Positions 53,602-64,000 of a stretch of DNA of 64,000 bases are shown piece by piece. Location: assembly GCA_028564925.1 (NCBI GenBank), contig CM053028.1, positions 622,748,255 to 622,812,254 on the forward strand, written 5' to 3'. The DNA comes from Lithobates sylvaticus (lineage: Eukaryota; Chordata; Amphibia; Anura; Ranidae). Position 1 is the first letter of the stretch. Every line of letters begins with the position of its first letter. The translations under genes and the position numbers were made by a program. The notes below the pieces were generated by a model, which was given only the letters and a program-made list of their open reading frames with translations, was not told the DNA's origin and searched no databases.

Positions 53602-54025
53602 TGAAGGGATATTTAGTTTAACTACTTCTTTGTATTATAGTCAGCTTCCATTTTGTGTGTCTCTAACATCCATTTTGTGAAATATGCTCAAGTCTTGCTA
53701 ATCTAGATTCATTTTTCCATAATACTGTAATCTTCAGTTGAGTTTCATTTCTTGTAAAGCACGTGATATTTTAGAAATAATTAGTTTCACTGTGGGCGTC
53801 AGACTGTACTTGTGCATCTCTGTATATGATTGGATAATCTGTTAAAGGGCGGTACTTTCTGAAAGCCCTCTTATATTCACACCCAAGAATAAAGATTTAG
53901 ATTTGCTCGGAGAGAAACTTGCTGTGTATATGTTTCTTTATCTCAAAGGGCAAATCTCCCAGGCCTGGTTTCGGATTGTACAGCATACCAAGCAGTAAGC
54001 CCTAATCTTGATTTATTTCCTTTCA
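53602..54025 (+). repeat. 3' LTR of the retroviral fossil
   Basis: Same limits as the 5' LTR with about 8 base differences by eye. A purine-rich tract (aagagggga) immediately precedes it. Confidence 0.9.
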
Positions 54026-55085
54026 CTTCCCACCCGGCCACTGTACATATACGGCCGGGTGGGAGCCGTCTACTTCTGATAGGATGTTCCGGAACATCCT
54101 TCAGAAGCAGCGGGATCGCACGAGCATGTGCCCGCGCAGCGGCACGATCCCGATGCGCTCGTGTCCCCCTGTACCGGATCTCGGATTGGCCCTCCTGATC
54201 ACATGACGGCCGTGTCGAATCACAGCCGTCATGTGATGTAAGCAAACAGCCGGTTGCTAGGCAATCGGCTCTCCTCTCCTCACACGGAAGTCATCGGTGA
54301 GGAGAGGAGAGCGGATCGCTGCAGCCGGCTGGTGATCAGTGAGTATTAGCCGTTTTATTTACAGCTTTTTACTCACTGATCACCAGTGTAGTGTCCCCAA
54401 AAAAACATTTTCCATAATAGCACAGTCAACTATAATAAAAATAACATAACATTAATCTCCTGACCAAAGAGTTATAACCAATTTTTTTTTACTAAAAACA
54501 TGTAGCAGAATACTTATCATCTTGTTAGTCAAAATAATTTTTTTTTCACCTATGTTTTCGCTTATATCGCAAAAAATAAAAAACGGATTCATGTACTTGG
54601 AAAACCCTGACCCCAAATTCGGGGTCCCTCAGATGCATAGGTACATATGGAAATTCCTATGGAATAAATATTAACCCTCACCCCCCACCCATGGGGAAAG
54701 AAAAAAAAAAAAACACACCTCCACACCACATAATAATAGTTTTCCTCCCCTCCTGTCCGCCCCCCCTCCAAGGGGTAACAGCCGTAAACACCCGCTATAC
54801 TCCATCCCGAAATCTGACTGATTGAAGGATATAATTCCTTCCTTCTTTGTATTTTTTTTTATTGAATATGTTTTAAAGCAAAAAGTAAAAAATGTTTTTT
54901 TTTTTTTTTTTAAAAATTTAAATTTTTTTTTTTTTTATAGCGCAAATAATAATAGCAGTGGTGATCAAATACCACCAAAAGTAAGCTCTATTTGTAAAAA
55001 AAAATGTTTGGGTACAGCGTCACACCACCGCGCAATTGTCAGTTAAAGTAACGCAGTGTCGTATCGCCAAAAAATGTCGCTAACT
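54026..55085. repeat. Member of the TTAA-element superfamily (cttcccacccggcc type)
   Basis: Begins cttcccacccggccactgta; the retroviral insertion separates it from ttaactacttcc at 47811. Later text (gcgcaattgtcagttaaagt, gatcaaataccaccaaaag) matches 16935-17045 and 26935-27040. Two T-rich tracts at 54895-54935. No gene. Confidence 0.65.
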
Positions 55086-55121
55086 CCGGTGTACCACATG
55101 ATGACAGACATTTAGCAGCAT

Positions 55122-55560
55122 ACTCGAGTATAAGCCGACCCGAATATAAGCCGAGGCACCTAATTTTACCACAAAAAACTGGGAAAACATATTGACTCGA
55201 GTATAAGCCTAGAGTGAGAAATGCGCAACTACTGTAAGTGGAAAAGAGGGTCAACAATGCCCATTTCCAGCCTCTCTGTGCCCATTTGCATGCCTCACTG
55301 TGCCCATTTGCAGCCATAGGTCCCCCGAACTTCAAACTTGGTGCTATGAACCCCATCTTTGGATATGTTGTAGTGCTAGTTCCACAGGGTTCCTAGCACC
55401 AAGTGGCCCCGAGATACGGGGCCCCAAAGTCGGGTCATAAAATGTCATTCTCTGCTGCAGAAAAGTGATGGACTCAAGTATAAGCCGAGGGGGGGGGGGG
55501 GGGGGCACTTTCAGCCCAAAAAAAATGTGCTGAAAAACTCGGCTTATACTCGAGTATATA
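55122..55560. mobile_element. MITE with tactcgagtataagccga ends
   Basis: The left end atactcgagtataagccga and the right inverse tcggcttatactcgagtata are near-perfect inverted repeats of about 20 bp; internal copies of ctcgagtataagcc occur near 55195 and ctcaagtataagccgag near 55473. G-run at 55489-55505. No coding frame. The superfamily is not clear from the flanks. Confidence 0.75.
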
Positions 55561-55564
55561 CGTA

Positions 55565-56260
55565 AATGTATTTTACTGCCTGATACTGACTGTGGATATT
55601 GAGATGCCATAAAGTGGATGGGAAAAGCTTTCTGATAGCTATGATACTCTATGCCATGGCCTGTATTGCCCTTGCAGTAATCCAGCAATGGTAATAACAG
55701 AGGGCAATGCCACATGAAATAAATATTTTATTCTTTATGAAGTTTTATAGGTTTGTCCCAGTAAACATGCTAATATCTTTCAAAATAACGTCATCATTTT
55801 ATGGTGGTGATGACTAGTTTGCATTATATAGTAACCAGCCGCACCTTACACAAGAAGCAATACAGAATTCAAATATTTAAAGCGGCTTTAAAATAAGCAT
55901 AGGTAGTATTTCTAGTTTCTAAAACAAATTAGTAAACATTTCTTCAGAAAAGAAAATGCCTGTCCAGTATCTACTATGCTTTTAGGTAACTCTATTTTTT
56001 TAAGGTAATATAAACCCTTCTACTTGTACCTAGTGCTTTGCACTGGCATAAGATGTGCATTGATCGCGTAGTTTCATGGTGTCAATTGTTGGCCTGTACA
56101 CACACAGTATAGTAAGAGTAAATATTCACATTCCTTTGTTAAAAGTTTATTTTTGTGTTAAAACATGAGGAATGACACTGCACAGGCTAATGCATGGCCT
56201 CTGTCTCTAGTCTAAGTACTGACACTTCCTGTGAAGAAACTACATATCCCACAATCCCTG
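55565..56260. other. No gene or element seen
   Basis: Moderately AT-rich DNA with no splice-bounded frame and no match elsewhere in the window. Possibly unique sequence. Confidence 0.45.
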
Positions 56261-56266
56261 GGTCTC

Positions 56267-56888
56267 TGTAACGTACCTGGTGATGGAGTCTGAAGTGCAT
56301 AGGTAGGTTTCTCTTATAGTTCTGGCTCAGAATCCCTGGTAAGGTAGCAGGGAATGCCGGAGCACGAGAGGCACGAGTGCCTTTACAGTCCTCTGCCGAT
56401 GCTTATGTGCGTTCCGGTGCCCCGAAATGACTGGCTGGATGCACACTGGCAGAAGGACCAGAGCTGGAGACAGGCATGGGTCAGCTGTTGCATGTACCGA
56501 GACGAGAACCAGGGCAAGGTCAGATAGTCCAGGGGAGCAATGTTTGGGCAGATCAAGGTACAGACAGCAAGTTGGTAACAGCAAGGCAGATCATCCAGGG
56601 TGGCAGGCAGAAGAATAATCCAGAGGCAAGCTAGGGGTCGGTACAGGCAGCGTTCAGGCAGAGTCAGGTACAGAAGAGGTCGGCAACAGGGAATCAACAC
56701 AAAAACAGATGCACAGATGCTCAGGAGGGTAATAGACCAAACGGCACTGACACAGAGGACTTAGTGCTGTTTAAATAGCCAGCCTGGCACCAATGCGCAC
56801 TTGTGTATGTGCATGCAAATACAATCATGCTCCCATGACACAGCCACAGGCATATGCACCTGCGTGTATGCAAACATCTTTCCTGACA
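56267..56888 (-). mobile_element. Solo LTR (gypsy-like), 622 bp
   Basis: TGTAACG... to ...TTCCTGACA with a perfect 5-bp duplication gtctc (56262-56266 and 56889-56893). On the minus strand a TATA-type ggctatttaaacagc lies near 56765-56780. The text style (caggcagagtcaggtacag) resembles the gypsy LTR at 19992, but it is a different family. Confidence 0.82.
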
Positions 56889-56990
56889 GTCTCTCAATCT
56901 AGCACTGGTGCGGTTGATAACTAAACAGTAATTAGATCTGACACAGACACAAGCAAAAAATATATACTTCCGGTTCTGGCACCATATGAG

Positions 56991-57437
56991 GAAGTGAGAG
57001 AGCATTCAGCTCCTGCCGCCCGACAAATCTGCAGTGTTAAGCCGCACCACAGCTCCGGTCCCAGGGCAGACTACATTCCTCTGCTCTCAGGAGCCAAATG
57101 GATCGTTTTCTGGAGCCCACTGCTCCCCGCTCTTCACAAGCTCCCCGGTGGGAGGACGAACCAGAGGCTGAATTAAAAACCAAAACTTACATTCTGCTAT
57201 ACATTCTGAGGGCGCTGCTGCCCCGTCCTAACCTCCTCCAGGGCAGCCAGTGGAGGACACAGACCCCGCTCACACTCGGATCACCCAGGCTTTGGCTCAT
57301 CTGCTCTCCCCCATGATAGCTGCAGCAGTGGACAAAGCCATCCAGTAGGGCATGGAGCAGCTGAGACAGGATCTCCACAGCCAGACACACAGAGCCAGGG
57401 GGCTCTCTGTGGATAACCACAAGTTATTACTGTTCAC
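56991..57437 (+). pseudogene. LINE (L1/Tx1-like) 5' region and ORF1 N-terminus fragment
   Basis: Contains MDRFLEPTAPRSSQAPRWED and, in another frame, ALAHLLSPMIAAAVDKAIQ, a stop, GMEQLRQDLHSQTHRARGLS and VDNHKLLL, a coiled-coil-like ORF1 start. Sequence stops at the end of hAT copy C; the RNA-binding part of an ORF1 is found on the far side at 63514. Confidence 0.55.
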
Positions 57438-58270
57438 TAGAGATGGGCCGAACACCCCCCCCGGTTCGTTTCGCACCAGAACCTGCAAACGGACCGAAAA
57501 TTTGCACAAACTTTAGAACCCCATTAAAGTCTATGGGGCTCGAACGGTCAAAATCAAAAGTGCTAATTTTAGAGGCTAATATGCAAGATATTGTCCTAAA
57601 AAGGGTTTGGGGACCTGGCTCCTGCCCCAGAGGACATGGATCAATGCAAGTTTTTTTTTTTTTAAATTTCTTTTTTCTTTAATTTCTCCTTTTTCGGGAG
57701 GACTGATTTTAATAATGCTTAAAGTGAAAAAAAGTGAAATATTCCTTTAAATATCGTGCCTGGGGGGTGTCTATAGTATGCCTGTGAAGTGACGCGTGTT
57801 TCCCTTGTTTAGAACAGTCCCTGCACAAAATGACATTTGTACTGGAAAAAAAGTCATTTAAAACTGCTTGCGGTTTTAATGTAATGTCTGGTTCTGGCAA
57901 TATGGATGAAAATCATTAAGAAAAATGGCCCATTACCAGCCCCTTTGGGTCTTGTACGGATATTAAGGGGAACCCTGTACCCAAATTAAAAAAAGGAAAG
58001 GCGTGGGGCCCCCAGGCCCTATATACTCAGAACAGCAGTATACAGTATACAGGCGGTGCAAACAAGACAGTTGTGTTAAGTAGAATCTGTTTGTAATTTT
58101 GAACTGGTACATTTTTAAAGTGTAGCTCCAGTCAAAAAATCTATTTTTAAGCTTTTTGGAAAACATAGGGAAGGGTTATCACCCCTGTATATTTTTTTTG
58201 TCCGCCCTTTATTCATCTCACTTCCTTCCACGTTTGTAAGTTGGATGTTTGAAAGTAGGGGCCTGCCGTA
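57438..58270 (-). other. 3' terminal region of hAT copy C
   Basis: Inverse of 9031-10086 with the same landmarks (gcctggggggtgtctatagt, gcgtgtttcccttgtttaga, ccttaatatccgtacaagac inverse). Confidence 0.78.
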
Positions 58271-59160
58271 TATGCTCTGCAGAAATTTGGCCCTAAGGTG
58301 TTGGTGTTGCCACAAGTTAACACTGTAAGCCCTCAAAGTGATTCTCGGTGGGCGCTGGAGCGCCCTGCTGTGAACTATTATATCAAGAATTGTAATTACA
58401 TGCCATTGTTGAACAGTGGTAGAAAAATTGGGCCTTTGGTGGTAGTGGTGGTGGTGCTGGTGCCACAACACTGTAAGTCCTCACAGTTACTCTCGGTGTG
58501 CGCTGGAACGGCCCCTGCTGTGAAATATTATATCAAGAATTGTAATTACATGCACCTGTTAAACAGGTGCAGAAAAATTGGGCCTTAGGCACTGGTGCCA
58601 CAACACTGCAACACCTCACAGAAACTCTAGTTGGAGTGCATGAATGAGCCCTGCTGCAAAGCATTGCATTAAAAATTGTAATTACATGCCCCTGTTAAAC
58701 AGGGGCTGAAAAATTGGGCCTTAGGCACTGGTGCTGGTGCCACGACACTGCAACCTCTCCCAGGTACTCTAGTTGGAGTGCAGGAATGAGCCCTGCTGCA
58801 AAGTATTGCATCAAAATGTTTTATTACACGCCCCTGTTAAACAGGGGCAGAAAAATTGGGCCTTAGGCACTGGTGCCACAACACTGCAACACCTCACAGA
58901 AACTCTAGTTGGAGTGCATGAATGAGCCCTGCTGCAAAGCATTGCATCAAAAATTGTAATTACATGCCCCTGTTAAACAGGGGCTGAAAAATTGGGCCTT
59001 AGGCACTGGTCCTGGTGCCACGACATTGCAACCTCTCACAGATACTCTAGTTGGAGTGCAGGAATGAGCCCTGCTGCAAAGCATTGCATAAAAAATTGTA
59101 ATTACACACCCCTGTTAAACAGGGGGAGAAAAATTGGGCCTTAGCCACTGGTGGCGGCGC
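58270..59160. repeat. 3' tandem array of hAT copy C with co-varying hairpins
   Basis: About six units of 133-150 bp. Stems seen: GCCCCTGTT/AACAGGGGC (58687, 58968), CCCCTGTT/AACAGGGG (58829, 59107), TGCACCTGTT/AACAGGTGCA (58551-58571) and CCATTGTT/AACAGTGG (58388-58404). The second and third types carry changes on both sides of the stem. Confidence 0.9.
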
Positions 59161-59250
59161 CCAGAACCAAAAATGTTCTTCCAAGCTATCAGCAGGATCA
59201 TTGAGGAGGAAGAGGATAGTCAGTCAACATAACAGGATAGTCACTCAGCA

Positions 59251-62200
59251 TCAGCATAGGCAGTCTTGAAGGGATGTGACATTTCGCAAAAAATATTCGG
59301 TTACATCAGCTTCAGGTGCTTGGTAGCTGGTGGTGATCCAAGACTGATTCATCTTTATGAAGGTCAGTCGATCAACCGAGTAGGTGGACAGGCGCACCCT
59401 GTGATCGGTGACAAAGCCTCCAGCAGCACTGAATGTGCATTCTGAAAGAACGATGGTTGCAGGACAGGCCAGTAGCTCAATTGCATACTGTGCAAGCTCT
59501 GGCCAGTGATCCATCCTCAAGACTCAGTAAGCCAGAGGCTTTTCTGTGGGAAAGGTGTCCAAGTCGGACCTTGCCCCTAGGTATTCCTGCACCATGTAAA
59601 TCAGACGCTGGCGATGGTTGCTGGAACCAATCATACCTTGGGGCTTCGGACTAGAACACATTGGTCAGACAGCCACCTTCTCCACCGCTCCTTCTGTGAC
59701 TGACCGAAGCCTCAGCAACACGTTGTCCAGGACCAGGAGTTTGTAACCTCCCAGTCTCTGGGAGGCCTCCCGGAGATGTCTCATCCTCTGCTCCCTCTGT
59801 GACGGCAAGATAAGGTCCGCAACCTTACCCTTGTACCGTGGATTAAGGAGAGTTGCCAGCCAGTAATGATTCCTCTCCTTGATCCGAAGAATACGAGGAT
59901 CCTTCCGCAGGCTTTGCAGGATCAGGGAGGCCATGCAGCGTAAGTTAGCTGAGGCATTCGGTCCGGAGTCCTCTGGGTCACTAAGGAAGACATGATCCGC
60001 AGCCACCTCCTCCCAGCCACGTACAAGTCCACGGTTTTCTTGGGACTGTAAATCATCCCTAAAAGACTGCTGCTGCTGATGCTGAGTGCCAGGCTCCACC
60101 TCCACGCTGACACAATCCTCCTCCTCCTCCACCTCCTCCTCTTCCTGTGTGATCAGCGGGACAGCAGGAACACTGTCTGGATAAAGGGGGCCTTGAGAGG
60201 CAAGGAAGTCCTCCACGTCATTATTCCACGCAGCGTGTGCTCCAACAGGTGGACAAGAGGTACAGTGTCACTGATGCATGCACTGTCACTGCTCACCATC
60301 CTTGTGGCCTCCTCAAATGGTGACAGGACAGTGCATGCATCCCTGATCATGGCCCACTGACGTGGGGGAAAAAAACAAGCTCCCCTGACCCTGTCCTGGT
60401 GCCGTAGTCGCACAGGTACTCATTGATGGCCCTCTGCTGCATGTGCAGCCCGCTGAAGCATGGCCAACATTGAGTTCCACCTGGTGGGCATGTCACAGAT
60501 AAGGCGGTTCTTGGGCAGGTTCAACTCCTTTTGGAGCTCAGCCAGCCAAGCACTGGCATTATATGATCAGCGGAAATGCACACAGACTTTCCTGACCTGC
60601 CTCAGGACATCCTGTAAGCCCGGGTACCTGCCCAAGAACCGCTGCACCACCAAGTTAAGGACGTGAGCCACACAGGCCACATGGGTCAGCTGTCCCTGTC
60701 AGAGGGCGGAGAGGAGGTTGGTGCCATTGTCGCAAACCACCATTCCTGGCTTAAGCTAGCGTGGCGTCAACCACCTCTCAGACTGCCCCTGCAGAGCTGA
60801 CAGAACCTCTGCCCCAGTGTGGCTCCTGTCCCCCAAGCACACCAGCGCAAGCACAGCATGGCATCTTTTTGCCTGCGTGCTTGCGTAGCCCCTTGAATGC
60901 CTATGGAGCACCGCTTGTTCCAAGGACAAAGCACAGGAAGAGGCCATGGAGGAAGAAGAAGAGGAGGGGGTGGAGGAGAGAGGTGTGTCACAACCAGTAG
61001 TAGCAATTTAGAGGCGTGGTGGCAGAACAACATCCAACACTACTGCACCTTGTCCTACATCCTTCCCAGCTGCCAGAAGAGTCACCCAATGCGCCGTAAA
61101 ATATATAGGTAACGTCCCTGTCCATGCCTGCTGGACCATGAGTCAGCGGTAATATGCACCTTACCACTGACCGCCCAGTCCAGCGAGGCATGGACATTGC
61201 CTTCCACATGCCGGTAGAGATCCGGAATCGCCTTCCGTGAGCAAAAAGTTGCGTTTGGGAACCTGCCACCGAGGAACCGCACATTGCACAAACTCACGGA
61301 ATGGGGCTGAGTCTACCAACTGAAAAGGCAGCAGTTGAAGTGCTAGCAATTTAGCCAAGCTAGCATTCAACCGCTGGGCATGTGGATGGCTGGGAGTGAA
61401 CTTTCGACGGTCCAGCAGCTGGGGCAGGGAAATTTGCCTGGTACAATCGGACGTCGGTGTACTGCTAGCAGAGTGCCCGCAAGTACTTGGCTGTGACACA
61501 CCTAATTCTACACCTTCATTCCTCTCAGTGCAGCTTTCAGAGAGGACTGAAGGTATAGTGGGGTTGGAGATCCCAGCTGATGAGGAGCAAGGAGAGGTCC
61601 TCTTTGTTCTTTGGTGTGGGTCTTTAAGGTACGCTTGCCAATGAGCTGCATGGCAGGTCAACATATGTCTGGTCAAGCATGTGGTGCCCAAGCGGCTGAT
61701 GTTTTGGCCATGCGAGATACACTTGAGACATATGTTGCAAATAGCAGCCTTGCGATCTGATGCACTCGTCTCAAAAAAGGCCCACACCAAAGAACTTTTG
61801 GAACAACGCGCAGAGGCAGCACCCTGCACAGGCGGAGGTCTGTGGTGTGATTCAGTCGGTGTGCTGCCCTTAAGCTGGCCCCGGAGGGCATCCTGCCTCG
61901 TTGGAGATGTGCCTCCTCCTTCTCCTCCTCTCTCCTATCAGGCACCCACGTGGAGTCAGTAACCACATCATCCCCTCCCTCTTCATCACTGGAGCAAACC
62001 TGGCAGTATGCTGCAGCTGGTGGAACATGACTGCCAGATTGCTGTCCTTCTTAAGCATCCCCTCTCTCTGGGCTCACGCTACTGCCTTCCTCTAGCTGGG
62101 TATTATCATCAGAGCCTTCAAAACACTGGGCATCCTCCTGGAGCATTTACCCAACACTGTGGTCAAACAGTATGGGGAACTCCTTAAGAGGACATGGTGG

Positions 62201-62511
62201 GTCTAGGAAAGGAGTGACTGATGCCATTGAGACAAGGGAAGAGGACGCGTTGGCAGCTGATTTGCCAGTACCCTGAGCCTGGGTGAGAGAGATAATGAGG
62301 AGGGCTTGGTCATCCACTCTACCAAGCCTTCGGCATGTTGTTGCTCAACACGTCCAGCTGCCAAAAATAAGGACAAGCGTGTCCCATGGCCACGTGCTGA
62401 TGAAGATGCACCGTGTCCACGACCAGCATTGTTGCCTTTAGACACAGAGCCTGCTTTCCCTCTTTTATTGCCTCGTGACTGCCTTCGTCTCCTTGTTGGC
62501 CTTCCAGACAT
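59251..62511 (-). pseudogene. hAT transposase with BED zinc finger, copy C (decayed)
   Basis: Starts at the ATG at 62511 (MSGRPTRRRRQSRGNKRGKA). Then BED finger near 61640-61760 (AICNICLKCISHGQNISRLG, RHMLTCHAAHW), LLDRRKFTPSHPHAQRLNAS, VHITADSWSSRHGQ (first Asp) near 61135, CDNGTN near 60735 (second Asp retained), TRWNSMLAM near 60470, and LACPATIVLSECTFSAAGGF near 59450, where the usual SER is SEC, so the third catalytic region is altered. The C-terminus runs past the copy A stop to end NVTSLQDCLC. Several frame changes are needed across 60150-62300. The best-preserved block is 61829-61161, a single frame from before BED into the core. Confidence 0.88.
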
Positions 62512-62519
62512 ACTAATGG

Positions 62520-63300
62520 CCTGCAGGGAGATGGGAACACCAGCAATTGGGGGTAGCTTCAGGTGTATACTGTATTGGGGGCACAATACACCCACGGTAA
62601 CTGCCTGTGGCTTAGCAACAGAACAACTACAGCAATTGGGGGTAGCTTCATGTGTATACTGTGCAGGGGGCACAATACACCCACTGTAACCGCCTGTGGT
62701 ATAGCGACAGAACTACAGCAATTGGGGGTAGCTTTAGGTGTATACTGTGCAGGGGGCACAATACACCCACTGTAACTGCCTGTGGTACAGCAACAGAACA
62801 ACTCCAGCAATTGGGGGTAGCTTCAGGTGTATACTGTATTGGGGGCACAATACACCCACTGTAACTGCCTGTGGTATAGCAACAGAACAACTCCAGCAAT
62901 TGGGGGTAGCTTCAGGTGTATACTGTGCAGGGGGCACATTACACCAACTTTAAATGCCTGTGGTACAGCAACAGAACAACTACAGCAATTGGGGGTAGTT
63001 TCCAGTGTATACTGTATTGGGGGCACAATACACCCACCTTAACTGCCTGTGGTATAGCAACAGAATAACTACAGCAATTGGGGGTAGCTTCAGGTGTATA
63101 CTGTGCAGGGGGCACAATACACCCACTTTAACTGACTGTGGTATAGCAAAAGAACTACAGAAATTGGGGGTAGCTTCAGGTGTATACTGTGCAGGAGGTA
63201 CAATACACCCACTGTAACTGCGCTAGTTTCAATCACAAGAAATGAAGACACTGTCCCTGCCTATCCTTTTCTCTATGAACGCCGCAACACACTACAGAAA
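62520..63300. repeat. 5' tandem array of hAT copy C (about 88-bp unit)
   Basis: Eight units of gcaattgggggtagcttcag, gtgtatactgtgcagggggc, acaatacacccactgtaact and gcctgtggtatagcaacaga. Read on the minus strand, the part gggtgtattgtgccccctgc, acagtatacacctgaagcta matches the copy B unit; the other half does not. Confidence 0.92.
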
Positions 63301-63430
63301 TTGGGGGTAGCTTCAGGTGTATACTGTGCAGGAGGTACAATACACCCACTGTAACTGCGCTAGTTTCAATCACAAGAAATGAAGACACTGTCCCTGCCTA
63401 TCCTTTTCTCTATGAACGCCGCAACACACT
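63157..63430. repeat. 137-bp identical direct duplication near the copy C promoter
   Basis: 63157-63293 and 63294-63430 look identical by eye; each contains tagtttcaatcacaagaaat, gacactgtccctgcctatcc and gaacgccgcaacacactac. It corresponds to the 90-bp duplication in copy B. Confidence 0.88.
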
Positions 63431-63454
63431 ACACAAGGCCACCGCGCAGGCGGC

Positions 63455-63462
63455 CTTATATA
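63455..63462 (-). promoter_or_regulatory. TATA box of hAT copy C
   Basis: TATATAAG on the minus strand within ccccacactatataaggccg, with a GC-rich stem-like gccgcctgcgcggtggc after it. Matches 33343-33350. Confidence 0.65.
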
Positions 63463-63513
63463 GTGTGGGGCGTGTACTAAACCCCCTGAGCTAGCATATT
63501 TGGCCACAGGCAT

Positions 63514-63838
63514 CCTGGTTGAGTGGATCAGGGACAAGCTGGCAGATATCGAGGACAGATCAAGAAGGAACAATATAAAGATAAGGGGGATCCCAGAGTC
63601 TGTCCAACAATCTGACCCTAACGCCTATACAGCAGACATCTTTAAACAAATTTTGCCAGACCTATCTGAATTGGATGTCACGATAGACAGGATCCACCGC
63701 CTACCCAAACCAGCGCACCTGTCAGAGCACATCCCAAGGGATGTTCTGCTCTGTTTACACTTCTTCCATGTAAAAGAAAACCTTATGCTGACCATGCGGA
63801 AGAAGGAACAGGTTCCTCCACAACTACCTCAATAATAG
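63514..63838 (+). pseudogene. LINE (L1/Tx1-like) ORF1 RNA-binding fragment
   Basis: Reads VEWIRDKLADIEDRSRRNNI, KIRGIPESVQQSDPNAYTAD, IFKQILPDLSELDVTIDRIH and RLPKPAHLSEHIPRDVLLCL. The motif RSRRNNIKIRGIPE...DRIHR is the junction of coiled coil and RRM in L1-type ORF1 proteins, which bind LINE RNA. Frame open to the stop at 63833-63835, but truncated at both ends. Confidence 0.8.
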
Positions 63839-63927
63839 CATGCAATGCCAAGCTGCGGTTTCCATAGCAAGCAAAGTTCTTTCTTGTATTAAGAGAGGTA
63901 TGGGCTCCAGAGAGAGATATCATTTTG

Positions 63928-64000
63928 CCCCTGTTCAAATTCATTAGTAAGACCTCATCTGGAATATGCAGTTCAGTTTTGGGCACCAGTTCTCAAAAAG
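63928..64000 (+). pseudogene. LINE reverse-transcriptase fragment running off the window
   Basis: Reads LVRPHLEYAVQFWAPVLKK, the segment following the YADD region in several vertebrate LINE clades. Only about 20 residues are visible, so the clade is uncertain. Confidence 0.6.

Larger units (their letters stand above)
47823..54025 (+). mobile_element. Endogenous retrovirus fossil (class I, gamma/epsilon-like)
   Basis: A full-length outline: 424-bp LTRs at 47823-48246 and 53602-54025, each TG...CA, with the 5-bp duplication cttcc (47818-47822 and 54026-54030). A primer site tgggggctcgt at 48249 fits tRNA-Pro. Traces of pol (reverse transcriptase near 49730-50330, integrase near 51470-51700) and of env (52760-53580) remain in the right order; gag is not recognisable in 48260-49680. 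It is broken, with many breaks. About 8 differences between the LTRs (near 2%) place the insertion clearly earlier than the gypsy element but not ancient. It sits in the end of a TTAA-family repeat. Confidence 0.88.
57438..63513 (-). mobile_element. hAT (BED/ZBED-type) transposon copy C
   Basis: Minus-strand element: promoter and duplication (63157-63513), 5' array (62520-63300), transposase (62511-59251), 3' hairpin array (59160-58270) and common tail ending at 57438 (tagagatgggc, one of the 11-bp termini with two changes). It lies between two LINE ORF1 fragments of the same orientation, so it probably inserted into one LINE. A matching 8-bp duplication was not found, so the 5' end is probably lost. 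Confidence 0.82.

Overview
The window is vertebrate nuclear DNA, almost certainly from an amphibian and probably a ranid-type frog. I infer this from a split Ly6/uPAR-type gene with spliceosomal introns, from Tc1, hAT, TTAA-target and L1/Tx1-like LINE elements, and from several repeats that I know only as typical frog dispersed repeats. No prokaryotic genes, rRNA, tRNA or CRISPR arrays were seen. One host gene is supported. Nearly everything else is layered transposable elements, many datable relative to one another because their target-site duplications can be read.

Layout. 1-10086: hAT/ZBED DNA transposon copy A (+), made of a 4.9-kb tandem array, a decayed BED-finger transposase, a second hairpin-bearing array and a terminal region ending in a Tc1 fragment. 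10087-18000: two in-phase exons (10805-10948 and 17509-17777) of a GPI-anchored-looking Ly6/uPAR (phospholipase A2 inhibitor-like) protein; the 6.5-kb intron holds fold-back elements, a 400-bp palindrome and a TTAA-flanked element inside a Tc1 relic. 18000-25570: a solo LTR and a very young chromodomain Ty3/gypsy element (-). 25570-31770: MITEs, some nested inside one another. 31769-33110: relic hAT on the minus strand with a 27-bp minisatellite. 33292-40016: hAT copy B (+), with promoter, 105-bp array interrupted by another hAT-like element, transposase lacking its BED half, and 142-bp hairpin array. 40017-43640: LINE ORF2 relic and a hAT-like element filled by a 30-bp minisatellite. 43783-47418: a Tc1 split by a 2-kb fold-back element. 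47823-54025: endogenous retrovirus fossil with intact-looking LTR pair. 54026-57437: TTAA repeat, MITE, second solo LTR and LINE ORF1 start. 57438-63513: hAT copy C (-). 63514-64000: LINE fragments.

The unifying theme is one hAT family. Three transposase-bearing copies (A, B, C) share an architecture of TATA promoter, copy-specific 5' tandem array, BED/hAT transposase, 3' array whose unit carries a hairpin kept by compensatory changes, and a common terminal tail ending in an inverted tagggatgagc. The same tail forms both arms of long fold-back elements, which look like the non-autonomous partners of the transposase. This paired-array organisation is the best candidate for something undescribed in the window.
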